Origin: Usitatibacter sp035624355 | GTDB lineage: Bacteria > Pseudomonadota > Gammaproteobacteria > Burkholderiales > Usitatibacteraceae | Length of the DNA stretch: 64,000 bases | Assembly: GCA_035624355.1 (NCBI GenBank) | Contig: DASPRQ010000027.1 | Location: 17,845-81,844 of the forward strand | Direction of reading: 5' to 3' | Part shown: positions 19,777-26,843 of the stretch, one piece after another | Layout: the number at the start of each line of letters is the position of its first letter | How positions within the stretch are numbered: the first letter of the stretch is position 1 | Program-made: the position numbers and the translations under genes | The notes under the pieces: model-generated | The model's input: only the letters and a program-made list of their open reading frames with translations | What the model was told of the DNA's origin: nothing | Database searches by the model: none

Positions 19777-20346
19777 ATGACCACGATCGTCGTCGTGCGA
19801 AAGGGCGATGTCGCCGCGATAGCGGCCGACTCGCTCACGACCTTCGGCACTACCCGCCTCGCCCCGGCCTACGACCGCCATCCCCAGAAGGTCACCGCCT
19901 ACGGCGACTCCTTCATCGGCGTGGCCGGGAGCGCGGCGCACCAGCTGGTGCTCGAGAACGTGCTCGAGCGCACCCCGAACCTGGATTTCCACGGGAAGGC
20001 GGCGATCTACGAGACGTTCCGGCGCCTGCACCCCGTGCTCAAGGACGAGGCGTTCCTCAACCCGAAGGAGGAGGAGGACGATCCCTACGAGTCGAGCCAG
20101 ATGACGGTGCTGGTGGCGAACCCCTGGGGCATCTTCGCGGTGTACTCGATGCGCGAGGTGTTCGAGTTCGAGCGCTTCTGGGCGATCGGCTCGGGACGCG
20201 ACTTCGCGCTGGGCGCCATGTTCACCGTGTACGACCGGGCGAAGAGCGCCGAGGCGGTGGCGCGGGCGGGCGTGCTGGCGGGGGCGGAGTTCGACACCGG
20301 AACCTGCGAGCCCATCGCGCTGCACGAGGTGCGGATCACGCGCTGA
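19777..20346 (+). CDS. Betaproteobacterial proteasome homologue (BPH), Ntn-hydrolase
   Basis: A 189-residue protein beginning MTTIVVVRKGDVAAIAADSL. After Met removal this places Thr1 and Asp17 as in proteasome beta subunits and HslV, and a lysine (~37) stands at the usual base position. Family members described as BPH form barrel-shaped oligomers with an N-terminal Thr nucleophile. This is not hslV: no hslU ATPase is adjacent and the C-terminal half differs. A TAGAAT box stands at 19741-19746. The stop overlaps the start of the Hsp15 gene (TGATG), so the two are made together, suggesting a protein or ribosome quality-control role (inference). Confidence 0.85.
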   Translation: MTTIVVVRKGDVAAIAADSLTTFGTTRLAPAYDRHPQKVTAYGDSFIGVAGSAAHQLVLENVLERTPNLDFHGKAAIYETFRRLHPVLKDEAFLNPKEEEDDPYESSQMTVLVANPWGIFAVYSMREVFEFERFWAIGSGRDFALGAMFTVYDRAKSAEAVARAGVLAGAEFDTGTCEPIALHEVRITR

Positions 20347-20720
20347 TGCGCCTCGACAAGTGGCTCTGGGCCGCACGCTTCTTCAGGACGCGCACGCTCG
20401 CCGCCGAGGCCATCGCCGCGGGGCATGTCTCGGTGAACGGCGAACGCGCCAAAGCGGCGAAGGCCCTGCGCGAAGGCGACCGCGTGGTCGTGCGCCGGCC
20501 GCCCTTCGAGCGGACGGTCGTCGTGCGCTCCCTCGCCGAGCGGCGCGGCCCGGCCCCGGAGGCGGCGCGCCTCTACGAGGAGTCGCCGGAGAGCCTCGCG
20601 CGCGCGGCCGCGCTCGCCGCCGAGATGAAGGCGCTCCCCGCCCCGCGCTTCAAGGGCCGGCCCACGAAGAAGACGCGGAGGGACTACGAGAAGTGGTTGC
20701 ACAGTGGAGATGACGAATGA
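20346..20720 (+). CDS. hslR: Heat shock protein 15, S4-domain RNA-binding protein
   Basis: A 124-residue S4-domain protein: MRLDKWLWAARFFRTR at the N-terminus, HVSVNGERAKAAKALREGD, then a basic C-terminal tail (GRPTKKTRRDYEKW). Hsp15 binds 50S subunits that still carry peptidyl-tRNA after premature dissociation and recycles them. The ATG overlaps the stop of the proteasome homologue. The pairing of ribosome rescue with a self-compartmentalised peptidase is suggestive. The downstream region holds three hairpins. Confidence 0.92.
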   Translation: MRLDKWLWAARFFRTRTLAAEAIAAGHVSVNGERAKAAKALREGDRVVVRRPPFERTVVVRSLAERRGPAPEAARLYEESPESLARAAALAAEMKALPAPRFKGRPTKKTRRDYEKWLHSGDDE

Positions 20721-20730
20721 AAGCGGGATC

Positions 20731-20810
20731 GACGTTGGAGCGGACAGCGAAGCTGCCGCTCAACGTCTTCGAGCAGGAAACGGCGCGGGGGTCCCCGACT
20801 CGCCGGGGTC
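20731..20810. repeat. Dispersed structured repeat, single copy (related to 25172-25409)
   Basis: First half (20731-20767): arms GACGTTG/CAACGTC, AGCGG/CCGCT and CAGC/GCTG close on a GAA loop with two single-base bulges, a 16-bp stem. Second half (20776-20810): the conserved block AACGGCGCGGGGGTCCCC followed by the small stem CCCCGAC-TC-GCCGGGG. The same two modules recur three times in tandem near 25.2 kb. Located between the hslR stop and the convergent YbhB gene. Confidence 0.75.
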
Positions 20811-20813
20811 GAG

Positions 20814-20834
20814 AATCGGGGTCGGACCCCGATT
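20814..20834 (-). terminator. Perfect palindrome immediately after the YbhB-family stop codon
   Basis: AATCGGGGTC, one central G, then GACCCCGATT: a perfect 10-bp inverted repeat directly adjoining the stop codon of the minus-strand gene at 20835. It could serve as a transcription terminator or mRNA end-protecting hairpin for both convergent genes. Only a very short T tract follows, so intrinsic termination is uncertain. Its GGGGTC-GACCCC core resembles the inverted repeat inside the ABC ATPase gene at 35867-35908. Confidence 0.5.
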
Positions 20835-21464
20835 TCAGAGCTTCACGCCCGGGTTCAGCGCGTAGCGCCCGGTGATCGAGGCCTGGGCGAGGACGTGGCC
20901 CTGGATCGCGCGGCGCACGTCGGCCCCCTTGAAGGCGCCCTCGAGCGGCAGGCGCGCCACGTCGAGCGCGAACACCGTGAAGACGTAGCGATGGGGCAGC
21001 TCGTCGTTCCACGGCGGGCACGGGCCGTCGTAGCCGTAGTAGTCGCCCGCCATGTCCTTGTCGGAGGCGAACCAGCTCGTGTAGTCGTTGATGCCCTGGC
21101 GCGCGCCGCGCGCGGCCGCGGGCCCGGGCTTGCCGCGCGGCGTGACGCCCGAGGCGAACTCGCCGGCGGCCACCTGCGTGACGGAGGCGGGAAGGTCGAC
21201 CAGCAGCCAGTGGAAGAAGTCGACGCGCGGGAGCGAGGCGCGCACGACGCGCCCCTCCTGGTTCACGTCGTCCGCCCGGCTGGGAACGTCGGGATCGTGG
21301 CAGACGATCGCGAAGGACCTCGTGCCCGCGGGCACGTCGCTCCACGCGAGGTGCGGGTTGCGGTTCTTCGAGAGCGTCACGTGGGACTTCGGGTCGGGCG
21401 CGCAGAACGCGTGCTCCGCGGGAATCGCGCCGCCGTCGGCGAAACTCGAGCTGGTGACCTTCAT
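20835..21464 (-). CDS. YbhB/YbcL family Raf kinase inhibitor-like protein
   Basis: A 209-residue PEBP-family protein. The ligand pocket motifs are visible: FAIVCHDPDVP, FFHWLLVDLP and GYDGPCPPWNDELPHRYVFTVFALD. Bacterial members are small cytoplasmic proteins of unclear function that bind anionic ligands. The ATG at 21464 overlaps the stop of the FKBP lipoprotein gene by 4 bp. There is an insertion with small and charged residues (SRADDVNQEGRVVRASLPRV) relative to the E. coli proteins. Confidence 0.9.
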   Translation of the reverse strand: MKVTSSSFADGGAIPAEHAFCAPDPKSHVTLSKNRNPHLAWSDVPAGTRSFAIVCHDPDVPSRADDVNQEGRVVRASLPRVDFFHWLLVDLPASVTQVAAGEFASGVTPRGKPGPAAARGARQGINDYTSWFASDKDMAGDYYGYDGPCPPWNDELPHRYVFTVFALDVARLPLEGAFKGADVRRAIQGHVLAQASITGRYALNPGVKL

Positions 21465-21922
21465 TGCGGCTGGGCCACGATCCTGATGAGGGAGATCTCG
21501 AACACGAGGGCCGCGTTGGGCGGGATGCGCGGGGGCGTTCCCGCCACCCCGTAGGCCTTGTCGGAAGGGATCACGAGCAGGCGCTTGCCGCCCTCCTTCA
21601 TCCCGATCACGCCCTCGTCCCAGCCGCGGATCACGCGGCCCGCGCCCACGATGAACCCGAACGGCGTGACCCGGCCCTCGGAGCTGTCGAACTTCGCGCC
21701 CTTGAGGTCCTTGGCACAGCCGTCGTAGAGCCACCCGGTGTAGCTCACGAGGATCGCGCTGCGGAAGCGCACGGCATCGCCCGTGCCGGGCTGGAGGTCC
21801 TGCGTGAGAAGCTCGGTCGGCGCGGGCTTGCAGGCGACCGGGGCCGGGGCGGGCTTCTTCTCTTCGGTGGCGCAGCCGGCCATGGCGAGCGCGACGAGGG
21901 CGAGGGCGAGGATGGATTTCAA
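21461..21922 (-). CDS. FKBP-type peptidyl-prolyl isomerase, predicted lipoprotein
   Basis: A 153-residue protein with a lipoprotein signal peptide ending in the lipobox LAMAGC (Cys17), a short Lys/Pro/Ala linker, and one FKBP domain (VSYTGWLYDG, FIVGAGRVIRGWDEGVIGMK, IPPNAALVFEI). It should catalyse proline isomerisation at the envelope. Two extra cysteines (residues 34 and 69) are unusual. It is co-transcribed with, and overlaps, the Raf-inhibitor-like gene. Confidence 0.92.
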   Translation of the reverse strand: MKSILALALVALAMAGCATEEKKPAPAPVACKPAPTELLTQDLQPGTGDAVRFRSAILVSYTGWLYDGCAKDLKGAKFDSSEGRVTPFGFIVGAGRVIRGWDEGVIGMKEGGKRLLVIPSDKAYGVAGTPPRIPPNAALVFEISLIRIVAQPQ

Positions 21923-21979
21923 GCGGTTTCCTTGTCGTTCGTTGCGGGGAAGTCGTTCGCTTCGATCGTGCGCCGGGCG

Positions 21980-23467
21980 CTACTGGATGCCGCCGAGGCA
22001 GACGTACTTGATCTCGAGGAACTCGTCGATGCCGTATTTCGAGCCCTCGCGGCCGAGGCCCGACTGCTTCACGCCCCCGAAGGGCGCGACCTCGTTCGAG
22101 ATGATGCCCACGTTCACGCCCACGATGCCCGCCTCGAGCGCCTCGGCGGCGCGGAAGATGCGGCCCACGTCGCGGGAGTAGAAATAGGCGCAGAGCCCGA
22201 ACTCCGTGTCGTTCGCGAGGCGGATCGCCTCGGCGTCGTCCTTGAAGCGGAAGAGCGGCGCCACGGGACCGAAGGTCTCCTCCCGCGCGACCTTCATCGT
22301 GGTCTTCATCTCGGTGATGAGCGTGGGCTCGAAGAAGCGCCCGCCGAGCGCGTGGCGGTGGCCGCCGAGGATCACCTTCGCGCCCTGCGCGAGGGCGTCG
22401 GCCACGTGGTCCTCCACCTTCTTCAGGCCGTGCTCGTCGATCAGCGGACCGATGTTGACGCCCGCCTCGGTGCCCGGCCCCACCTTGAACGCCTTCACGC
22501 GCTCGGCGAGCTTCGCGGCGAACGCGTCGTACACGGCGTCCTGCACGTAGATGCGGTTGGCGCACACGCAGGTCTGTCCGGCGTTGCGGTACTTCGAGGC
22601 GAGGGCCCCGTCGGCGGCCGCGTCGAGGTCGGCGTCGTCGAACACGATGAAGGGAGCGTTGCCGCCCAGCTCGAGCGAGAGCTTCTTGATGGTGTCGGCG
22701 CTCTGGCGCATGAGGATGCGGCCGACTTCCGTGGAGCCGGTGAAGGTCACCTTGCGCACGACGGGGCTCGCGCACAGCGCCTGGCCGATCGCCACGGGCT
22801 CGCCGGTCACGACGTTGAGCACGCCCTTCGGCACCCCGGCCCGCGCGGCGAGCTCGGCGAGCGCGAGCGCGGAAAACGGCGTCTGCTCGGCGGGCTTGAG
22901 CACGAAGGTGCAGCCGGCGGCGAGCCCCGGGGCGACCTTGCGCGTGATCATCGCGTTGGGGAAGTTCCACGGCGTGATCGCGGCGCACACGCCGATCGCC
23001 TGCTTGAGCACGATGAGCCGCCGGTCGTTCGTGGGGCTGGGAATCACGTCGCCGTAGACGCGCTTCGCCTCCTCGGCGAACCATTCGACGAAGGACGCGC
23101 CGTAGGTGATCTCGCCCTTCGCCTCGGCGAGCGGCTTGCCCTGCTCCGCGGTGAGCAGGAGCGCCAGGTCGTCGGCGCTCGCCATGATGAGGTCGTACCA
23201 CCGGCGCAGGATCTTCGAGCGCTCCTTCGCGGGGAGTGCCCGCCAGGCCGGGAGCGCCGCATTCGCGGCCTCGATGGCCCGCCGGGTCTCGGCCGCCCCC
23301 ATGTCCGGCACGGATCCGAGGGGGCGCCCGGTCGCGGGGTTGTCCACGTCCATGCGCCGGCGTCCGTCGGCCTCCACCCAGACCCCGTCCACGTAGGCGC
23401 GGTCGCGGAAGAGCTCGGGATCCTTGAGGGCGGGAACGGCGCCGCGGTCCTTGACGATGGCGTTCAT
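21980..23467 (-). CDS. gabD: NAD(P)-dependent succinate-semialdehyde dehydrogenase
   Basis: A 495-residue aldehyde dehydrogenase closest in pattern to GabD. ALDH landmarks: PWNFPNAMITRKVAPGLAAG, FTGSTEVGRILM, the general base in LELGGNAPF, the catalytic Cys in NAGQTCVCANR, and the C-terminal EVAPFGGVKQSGLGREG. It converts succinate semialdehyde to succinate, finishing GABA or 4-hydroxybutyrate breakdown; no gabT is present here. The start is the ATG at 23467, because GGAGG lies 8 nt upstream and the earlier in-frame GTG overlaps that Shine-Dalgarno. A clear TATAAT precedes it. Confidence 0.9.
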   Translation of the reverse strand: MNAIVKDRGAVPALKDPELFRDRAYVDGVWVEADGRRRMDVDNPATGRPLGSVPDMGAAETRRAIEAANAALPAWRALPAKERSKILRRWYDLIMASADDLALLLTAEQGKPLAEAKGEITYGASFVEWFAEEAKRVYGDVIPSPTNDRRLIVLKQAIGVCAAITPWNFPNAMITRKVAPGLAAGCTFVLKPAEQTPFSALALAELAARAGVPKGVLNVVTGEPVAIGQALCASPVVRKVTFTGSTEVGRILMRQSADTIKKLSLELGGNAPFIVFDDADLDAAADGALASKYRNAGQTCVCANRIYVQDAVYDAFAAKLAERVKAFKVGPGTEAGVNIGPLIDEHGLKKVEDHVADALAQGAKVILGGHRHALGGRFFEPTLITEMKTTMKVAREETFGPVAPLFRFKDDAEAIRLANDTEFGLCAYFYSRDVGRIFRAAEALEAGIVGVNVGIISNEVAPFGGVKQSGLGREGSKYGIDEFLEIKYVCLGGIQ

Positions 23468-23493
23468 GGCATTCACCTCCGGGGATGACGAAA

Positions 23494-23499
23494 ATTATA
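23494..23499 (-). promoter_or_regulatory. -10 box (TATAAT) of gabD
   Basis: On the minus strand GCGTATAATTTTCG puts a consensus TATAAT about 26 nt before the gabD ATG. It leaves a leader of roughly 20 nt that contains GGAGGTG. No strong -35 is seen. It lies in the 84-bp divergent region shared with the ABC binding-protein gene. Confidence 0.5.
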
Positions 23500-23518
23500 C
23501 GCCGCGGTGCGGGAGGGC

Positions 23519-23524
23519 TATCAT
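23519..23524 (+). promoter_or_regulatory. Putative -10 box (TATCAT) of the ABC binding-protein gene
   Basis: TATCAT stands about 27 nt before the ATG at 23552, with AGGAGGTGTCC directly before the start. A normal start site would give a ~20-nt leader. No clear -35 is visible; the call rests on position and similarity to the -10 consensus. Confidence 0.4.
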
Positions 23525-23551
23525 GGCGCCTCCGAACCAGAGGAGGTGTCC

Positions 23552-25150
23552 ATGTCACGCTTCTTCGCGGCGGCGCTCGCCGCCCTGCTCTTCGCCGCCC
23601 CCCTGTCCCAGGCCAAGACCCTGCGCTGGTCGAGCCAGGGCGACTACCTCACCGCCGACCCGATGGCCCAGAACGAGCTGCTCACCAACTCGGTGAACGG
23701 CCAGGTGTACGAGTCGCTCGTCATGCGCGGGAAGAAGCTGGAGCTCCTTCCCGGCCTCGCGGAGAGCTGGAAGCAGACCAGCCCCACGACCTGGATCTTC
23801 CACCTGCGCAAGGGCGTGAAATGGCAGGACGGAGCCGACTTCACCGCCGACGACGTGGTGTTCTCCATGAAGCGGCTGGTGGGCCCGACGTCCAACTTCC
23901 GGGTGTACGGCAACCAGGTCGGCGGCGCGGACGTGAAGAAGATCGACGACCACACCGTCGAGTTCACCACCCCGGTGCCCAACCCCGTGATGCTCGAGAT
24001 GCTCGCCAACAGCCTCTTCATCATGAGCAAGAAGTGGTGCGAGGAGCACAACGCCGTCGAGACCCAGAACTTCGCCAAGCAGGAGGAGAGCTACACCTCG
24101 CGGCACGCCATGGGCACGGGCCCCTACATCCTGGTGTCGCGCGAGCCCGACGTGAAGAGCGTCTTCAAGAAGAACCCGGACTGGTGGGGGCTCAAGGCGG
24201 GCAAGGACTACTGGGACGGCGACGTCGACGAGATCGTCTACCAGCCGATCAAGTCCGGGGCGACGCGCATCGCGGCGCTGCTTTCCGGCGACCTCGACTT
24301 CGTGCTCGACCCCGACGTGCAGGACATCGACAAGCTCAAGCACGACAAGAGCGTGCGCGTCTACGAGGGGCGCGAGAACCGCGTGATCTTCTTCGAGATG
24401 GACCAGAACCGCGACGAGCTCCTCTACTCGAACGTGAAGGGCAAGAACCCCTTCAAGGACATCCGCGTGCGCAAGGCCTTCCTCCAGGCGATCGACATCG
24501 AGGCGATCCACCGCGCGGTGATGCGGGGGCTCTCGGTGCCCACGGCGATCAACCTGCCCAACCCGGAGAAGGCGGGCATTCCCAAGGCCCTCGACAAGCG
24601 CCTGCCCTACGACGTCGCGGCCGCCAAGAAGCTCATGGCCGAGGCGGGCTATCCCGAAGGCTTCGAGGTGCAGCTCGACTGCCCGAACAACCGCTACATC
24701 AACGACGAGAAGATCTGCGTGGCGGTGGCCGGCATGCTCGCCAGGATCAACGTCAAGGTGAAGGTGAACGCGATGCCGCGCGCCCAGTACTTCCCGAAGA
24801 TGCAGCGCCTGGAGATGAGCTTCTCCATGCTCGGCTGGGGGGGCGCGACGACGGACGCGATCTTCACGATGGTCCCGGTGCTCCACAGCCGCGACGAGAA
24901 GGGCGAGGGCGACTTCAACTGGGGCGCCTACAAGGATCCCGAGTTCGACGCCATGGTCGAAAGCGCCGCAGGCGACACGGATCCGAAGCACCGCCAGGAG
25001 ACGATCAACAAGGCGATGGAGTACTTCCGCGACCACGTGTACACGATCCCGCTGCACCTGCAGGTGATCCCGTGGGCCTCGCGCAGGAACGTCGAGGTGA
25101 TCCACCGGGCGGACAACTGGCTGCAGGCGACGTGGGTCAAGATTAGATAG
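23552..25150 (+). CDS. Periplasmic substrate-binding protein, peptide/opine ABC transporter (SBP family 5)
   Basis: A 532-residue DppA/OppA-type binding protein. A Sec signal peptide (MSRFFAAALAALLFAAPLSQA) precedes a mature protein starting KTLRW. Family pattern: AQNELLTNSVNGQVYESL, GLAESWKQTSPTTWIFHLRKGVKW as adjoining blocks, and FKDIRVRKAFLQAIDIEAI. The start at 23552 is fixed by the signal peptide and a strong AGGAGG. No permease or ATPase genes adjoin it, while a DppBCDF-type operon without a binding protein lies 8 kb downstream. These may be partners (inference). Substrate unknown. Confidence 0.92.
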   Translation: MSRFFAAALAALLFAAPLSQAKTLRWSSQGDYLTADPMAQNELLTNSVNGQVYESLVMRGKKLELLPGLAESWKQTSPTTWIFHLRKGVKWQDGADFTADDVVFSMKRLVGPTSNFRVYGNQVGGADVKKIDDHTVEFTTPVPNPVMLEMLANSLFIMSKKWCEEHNAVETQNFAKQEESYTSRHAMGTGPYILVSREPDVKSVFKKNPDWWGLKAGKDYWDGDVDEIVYQPIKSGATRIAALLSGDLDFVLDPDVQDIDKLKHDKSVRVYEGRENRVIFFEMDQNRDELLYSNVKGKNPFKDIRVRKAFLQAIDIEAIHRAVMRGLSVPTAINLPNPEKAGIPKALDKRLPYDVAAAKKLMAEAGYPEGFEVQLDCPNNRYINDEKICVAVAGMLARINVKVKVNAMPRAQYFPKMQRLEMSFSMLGWGGATTDAIFTMVPVLHSRDEKGEGDFNWGAYKDPEFDAMVESAAGDTDPKHRQETINKAMEYFRDHVYTIPLHLQVIPWASRRNVEVIHRADNWLQATWVKIR

Positions 25151-25171
25151 AGAGACGACGTAGCGAACAGC

Positions 25172-25409
25172 GGGAACGGCGCGGGGGTCCCCGACTCGTC
25201 GGGGCCTCGTACTGCGGACAGCAAAGCTGCCGCTCAACGCCACCGGGCAGGGAACGGCGCGGGGGTCCCCAACTTGTTGGGGCGACCCACGATCCGGACA
25301 GCAAAGCTGACCGCTCAACGCCACCGGCAGGGAACGGCGCGGGGGTCCCCAACTCGTTGGGGCGAACGATGACCCTGACAGCGAAGCTGCCGCTCAACGC
25401 CACCGGCCA
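25172..25409. repeat. Three tandem copies of a 78-80 bp hairpin-forming repeat
   Basis: Copies at 25172-25249, 25250-25329 and 25330-25409. Each begins GGGAACGGCGCGGGGGTCCCC, then a small stem, a variable stretch, CAGC[A/G]AAGCTG, CCGCTCAACGCCACCGG. The first stem reads CCCCGAC-TC-GTCGGGG (25189-25204), CCCCAAC-TT-GTTGGGG (25267-25282) and CCCCAAC-TC-GTTGGGG (25347-25362), so both sides of a base pair have changed together. A separate copy is at 20731-20810. The array fills most of the 319-bp gap between the binding-protein gene and the HAD-UbiA gene. No coding potential is believable here. Confidence 0.85.
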
Positions 25410-25456
25410 AGAGTTCCGGGGCGGGGGGCCGCGCCGGAGGAAGTCCGGCGGCCGCC

Positions 25457-25462
25457 TATAAT
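25457..25462 (+). promoter_or_regulatory. Consensus -10 box (TATAAT) 7 nt before the HAD-UbiA start
   Basis: TATAAT, then TTCGCGCC-type sequence, then ATG at 25470. With a start site 6-8 nt after the box, transcription would begin at or next to the A of the ATG, giving a leaderless mRNA. No Shine-Dalgarno is present, which fits. Confidence 0.45.
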
Positions 25463-25469
25463 TCGCGCC

Positions 25470-26840
25470 ATGGACGCGGACCTGCCGCTGGTCGTCGACC
25501 TCGACGGCACGCTCATCAAGTCGGACACGCTGCTGGAGACGCTCGCGGCTGCGCTCCGCCGCGCGCCCTGGGTCCTGCTGCTCGTGCCGGTCTGGCTGCT
25601 CGGGGGCCGCGCCCGGCTGAAGCGGGAGCTCGCGCTGCGTGCGCCGATCGAGCCCGCCGAGCTGCCGTACCGGGCCGAGCTCCTCGACTGGATCGCCGCC
25701 GAGCGCGCGCGCGGGCGGCGGGTCGTGCTCGCGACCGCCGCCGACGAGGGCATCGCGCAGCGCATCGCCGAGCACCTGGGCGCGTTCGACGAAGTGATGG
25801 CGAGCGATGGGCGGCGCAACCTCAAGGGCGACGCCAAGGCGTTCGCTCTCGTGGAGCGCTTCGGCGAGCGAGGATTCGATTACGTGGGGGACGGCGTGGC
25901 CGATGGCGGCGTGCGCTCGGCCGCGCGCCGCGCCGTGGTGGTGGAATCGCCGCCGGTTCGCGTCTCCGCGCTCGCGCGGGCGCTGCGCGTGCGGCAGTGG
26001 CCGAAGAATTTCCTCGTGCTGGTGCCCCTCCTCACCTCGCACCACGTGGGCGATCCCGCGTCGGCGCTGCGTTCGGTGGCGGCCCTCGCGTCCTTCTGCC
26101 TCATGGCCTCCGCCATCTACGTCGTGAACGACCTCGCGGACCTGTCGGCCGACCGCGCTCACGAGGTGAAGCGCCGCCGCGTATTCGCCTCGGGCGAGCT
26201 GGGCATCGGATGGGGGCTCGGGCTCGCGCCGCTCGCCGCCGCTGCGGCCTTCGCGCTCGCCGTGCCCCTCGGCCCGGGCTTCGCCGCCACGCTCGCGCTC
26301 TACCTCGCGGTCGCGGTGCTCTACTCCCTCGCCCTCAAGCGCGTGGCGGTCCTCGACGTGATGGTGGTGGCCGCGCTCTATGCGTTCCGCATCCTCGCCG
26401 GCGCGCTCGCGATCGACGTGCCGGTCTCGGACTGGCTGCTGGCCTTTTCGATGTTCATCTTCCTCTCGCTCGCCTTCGCCAAGCGCCATGGCGAGCTCGC
26501 GCGCTTCGCCGGCGATGCGGCGCAGGCCGGGCGCCGCCTGCCGCGGCGGGGCTACCGGCGCGCCGACCTTCCGGCGATCGCGATGATGGGCGTCACGAGC
26601 GGCTTCCTGTCGGTCCTGGTGCTCGCGCTGTACATCACGAGCCGCGACGTGCTGGTCCTCTACCGCCATCCCGCGGTGCTGTGGTCCATCGCGGTGCTCT
26701 TCCTCTATTGGATCGGGCGCGCGTGGCTTCTCGTGGCGCGGGGCGAAGTCGACGAGGATCCGCTCTCCTTCGCGCTGCGCGATCCCCCGAGCTACGCCGT
26801 GGCGGCCCTCGCCGTGCTGGCCGTGTACCTCGCGACCTGA
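25470..26840 (+). CDS. HAD-phosphatase / UbiA-type prenyltransferase fusion (DPPR synthase-like)
   Basis: A 456-residue fusion. Residues 1-160 are a HAD phosphatase-like domain (nucleophile motif VVDLDGTLIKSD, later YVGDGVADGG). Residues ~170-456 are a polytopic UbiA-family prenyltransferase with LRVRQWPKNFLVLVPLL and the Asp-rich first motif NDLADLSADRAHEVK. The QWPKN start and spacing resemble decaprenyl-phosphate phosphoribosyltransferases (DPPR synthases). A plausible role is to make a polyprenyl-phosphate-linked pentose and dephosphorylate it. It is followed after 3 nt by a membrane protein that could use such a lipid-linked sugar. The substrate is inferred. Confidence 0.82.
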   Translation: MDADLPLVVDLDGTLIKSDTLLETLAAALRRAPWVLLLVPVWLLGGRARLKRELALRAPIEPAELPYRAELLDWIAAERARGRRVVLATAADEGIAQRIAEHLGAFDEVMASDGRRNLKGDAKAFALVERFGERGFDYVGDGVADGGVRSAARRAVVVESPPVRVSALARALRVRQWPKNFLVLVPLLTSHHVGDPASALRSVAALASFCLMASAIYVVNDLADLSADRAHEVKRRRVFASGELGIGWGLGLAPLAAAAAFALAVPLGPGFAATLALYLAVAVLYSLALKRVAVLDVMVVAALYAFRILAGALAIDVPVSDWLLAFSMFIFLSLAFAKRHGELARFAGDAAQAGRRLPRRGYRRADLPAIAMMGVTSGFLSVLVLALYITSRDVLVLYRHPAVLWSIAVLFLYWIGRAWLLVARGEVDEDPLSFALRDPPSYAVAALAVLAVYLAT

Positions 26841-26843
26841 GCC

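Noticed and set aside
19777..20346. HslV peptidase
   Set aside because: Length and C-terminal half differ, and no hslU is adjacent. The BPH family fits better.
25172..25409. CRISPR array
   Set aside because: Units are 78-80 bp, conserved over most of their length with no regular unique spacers, and no cas genes are present.
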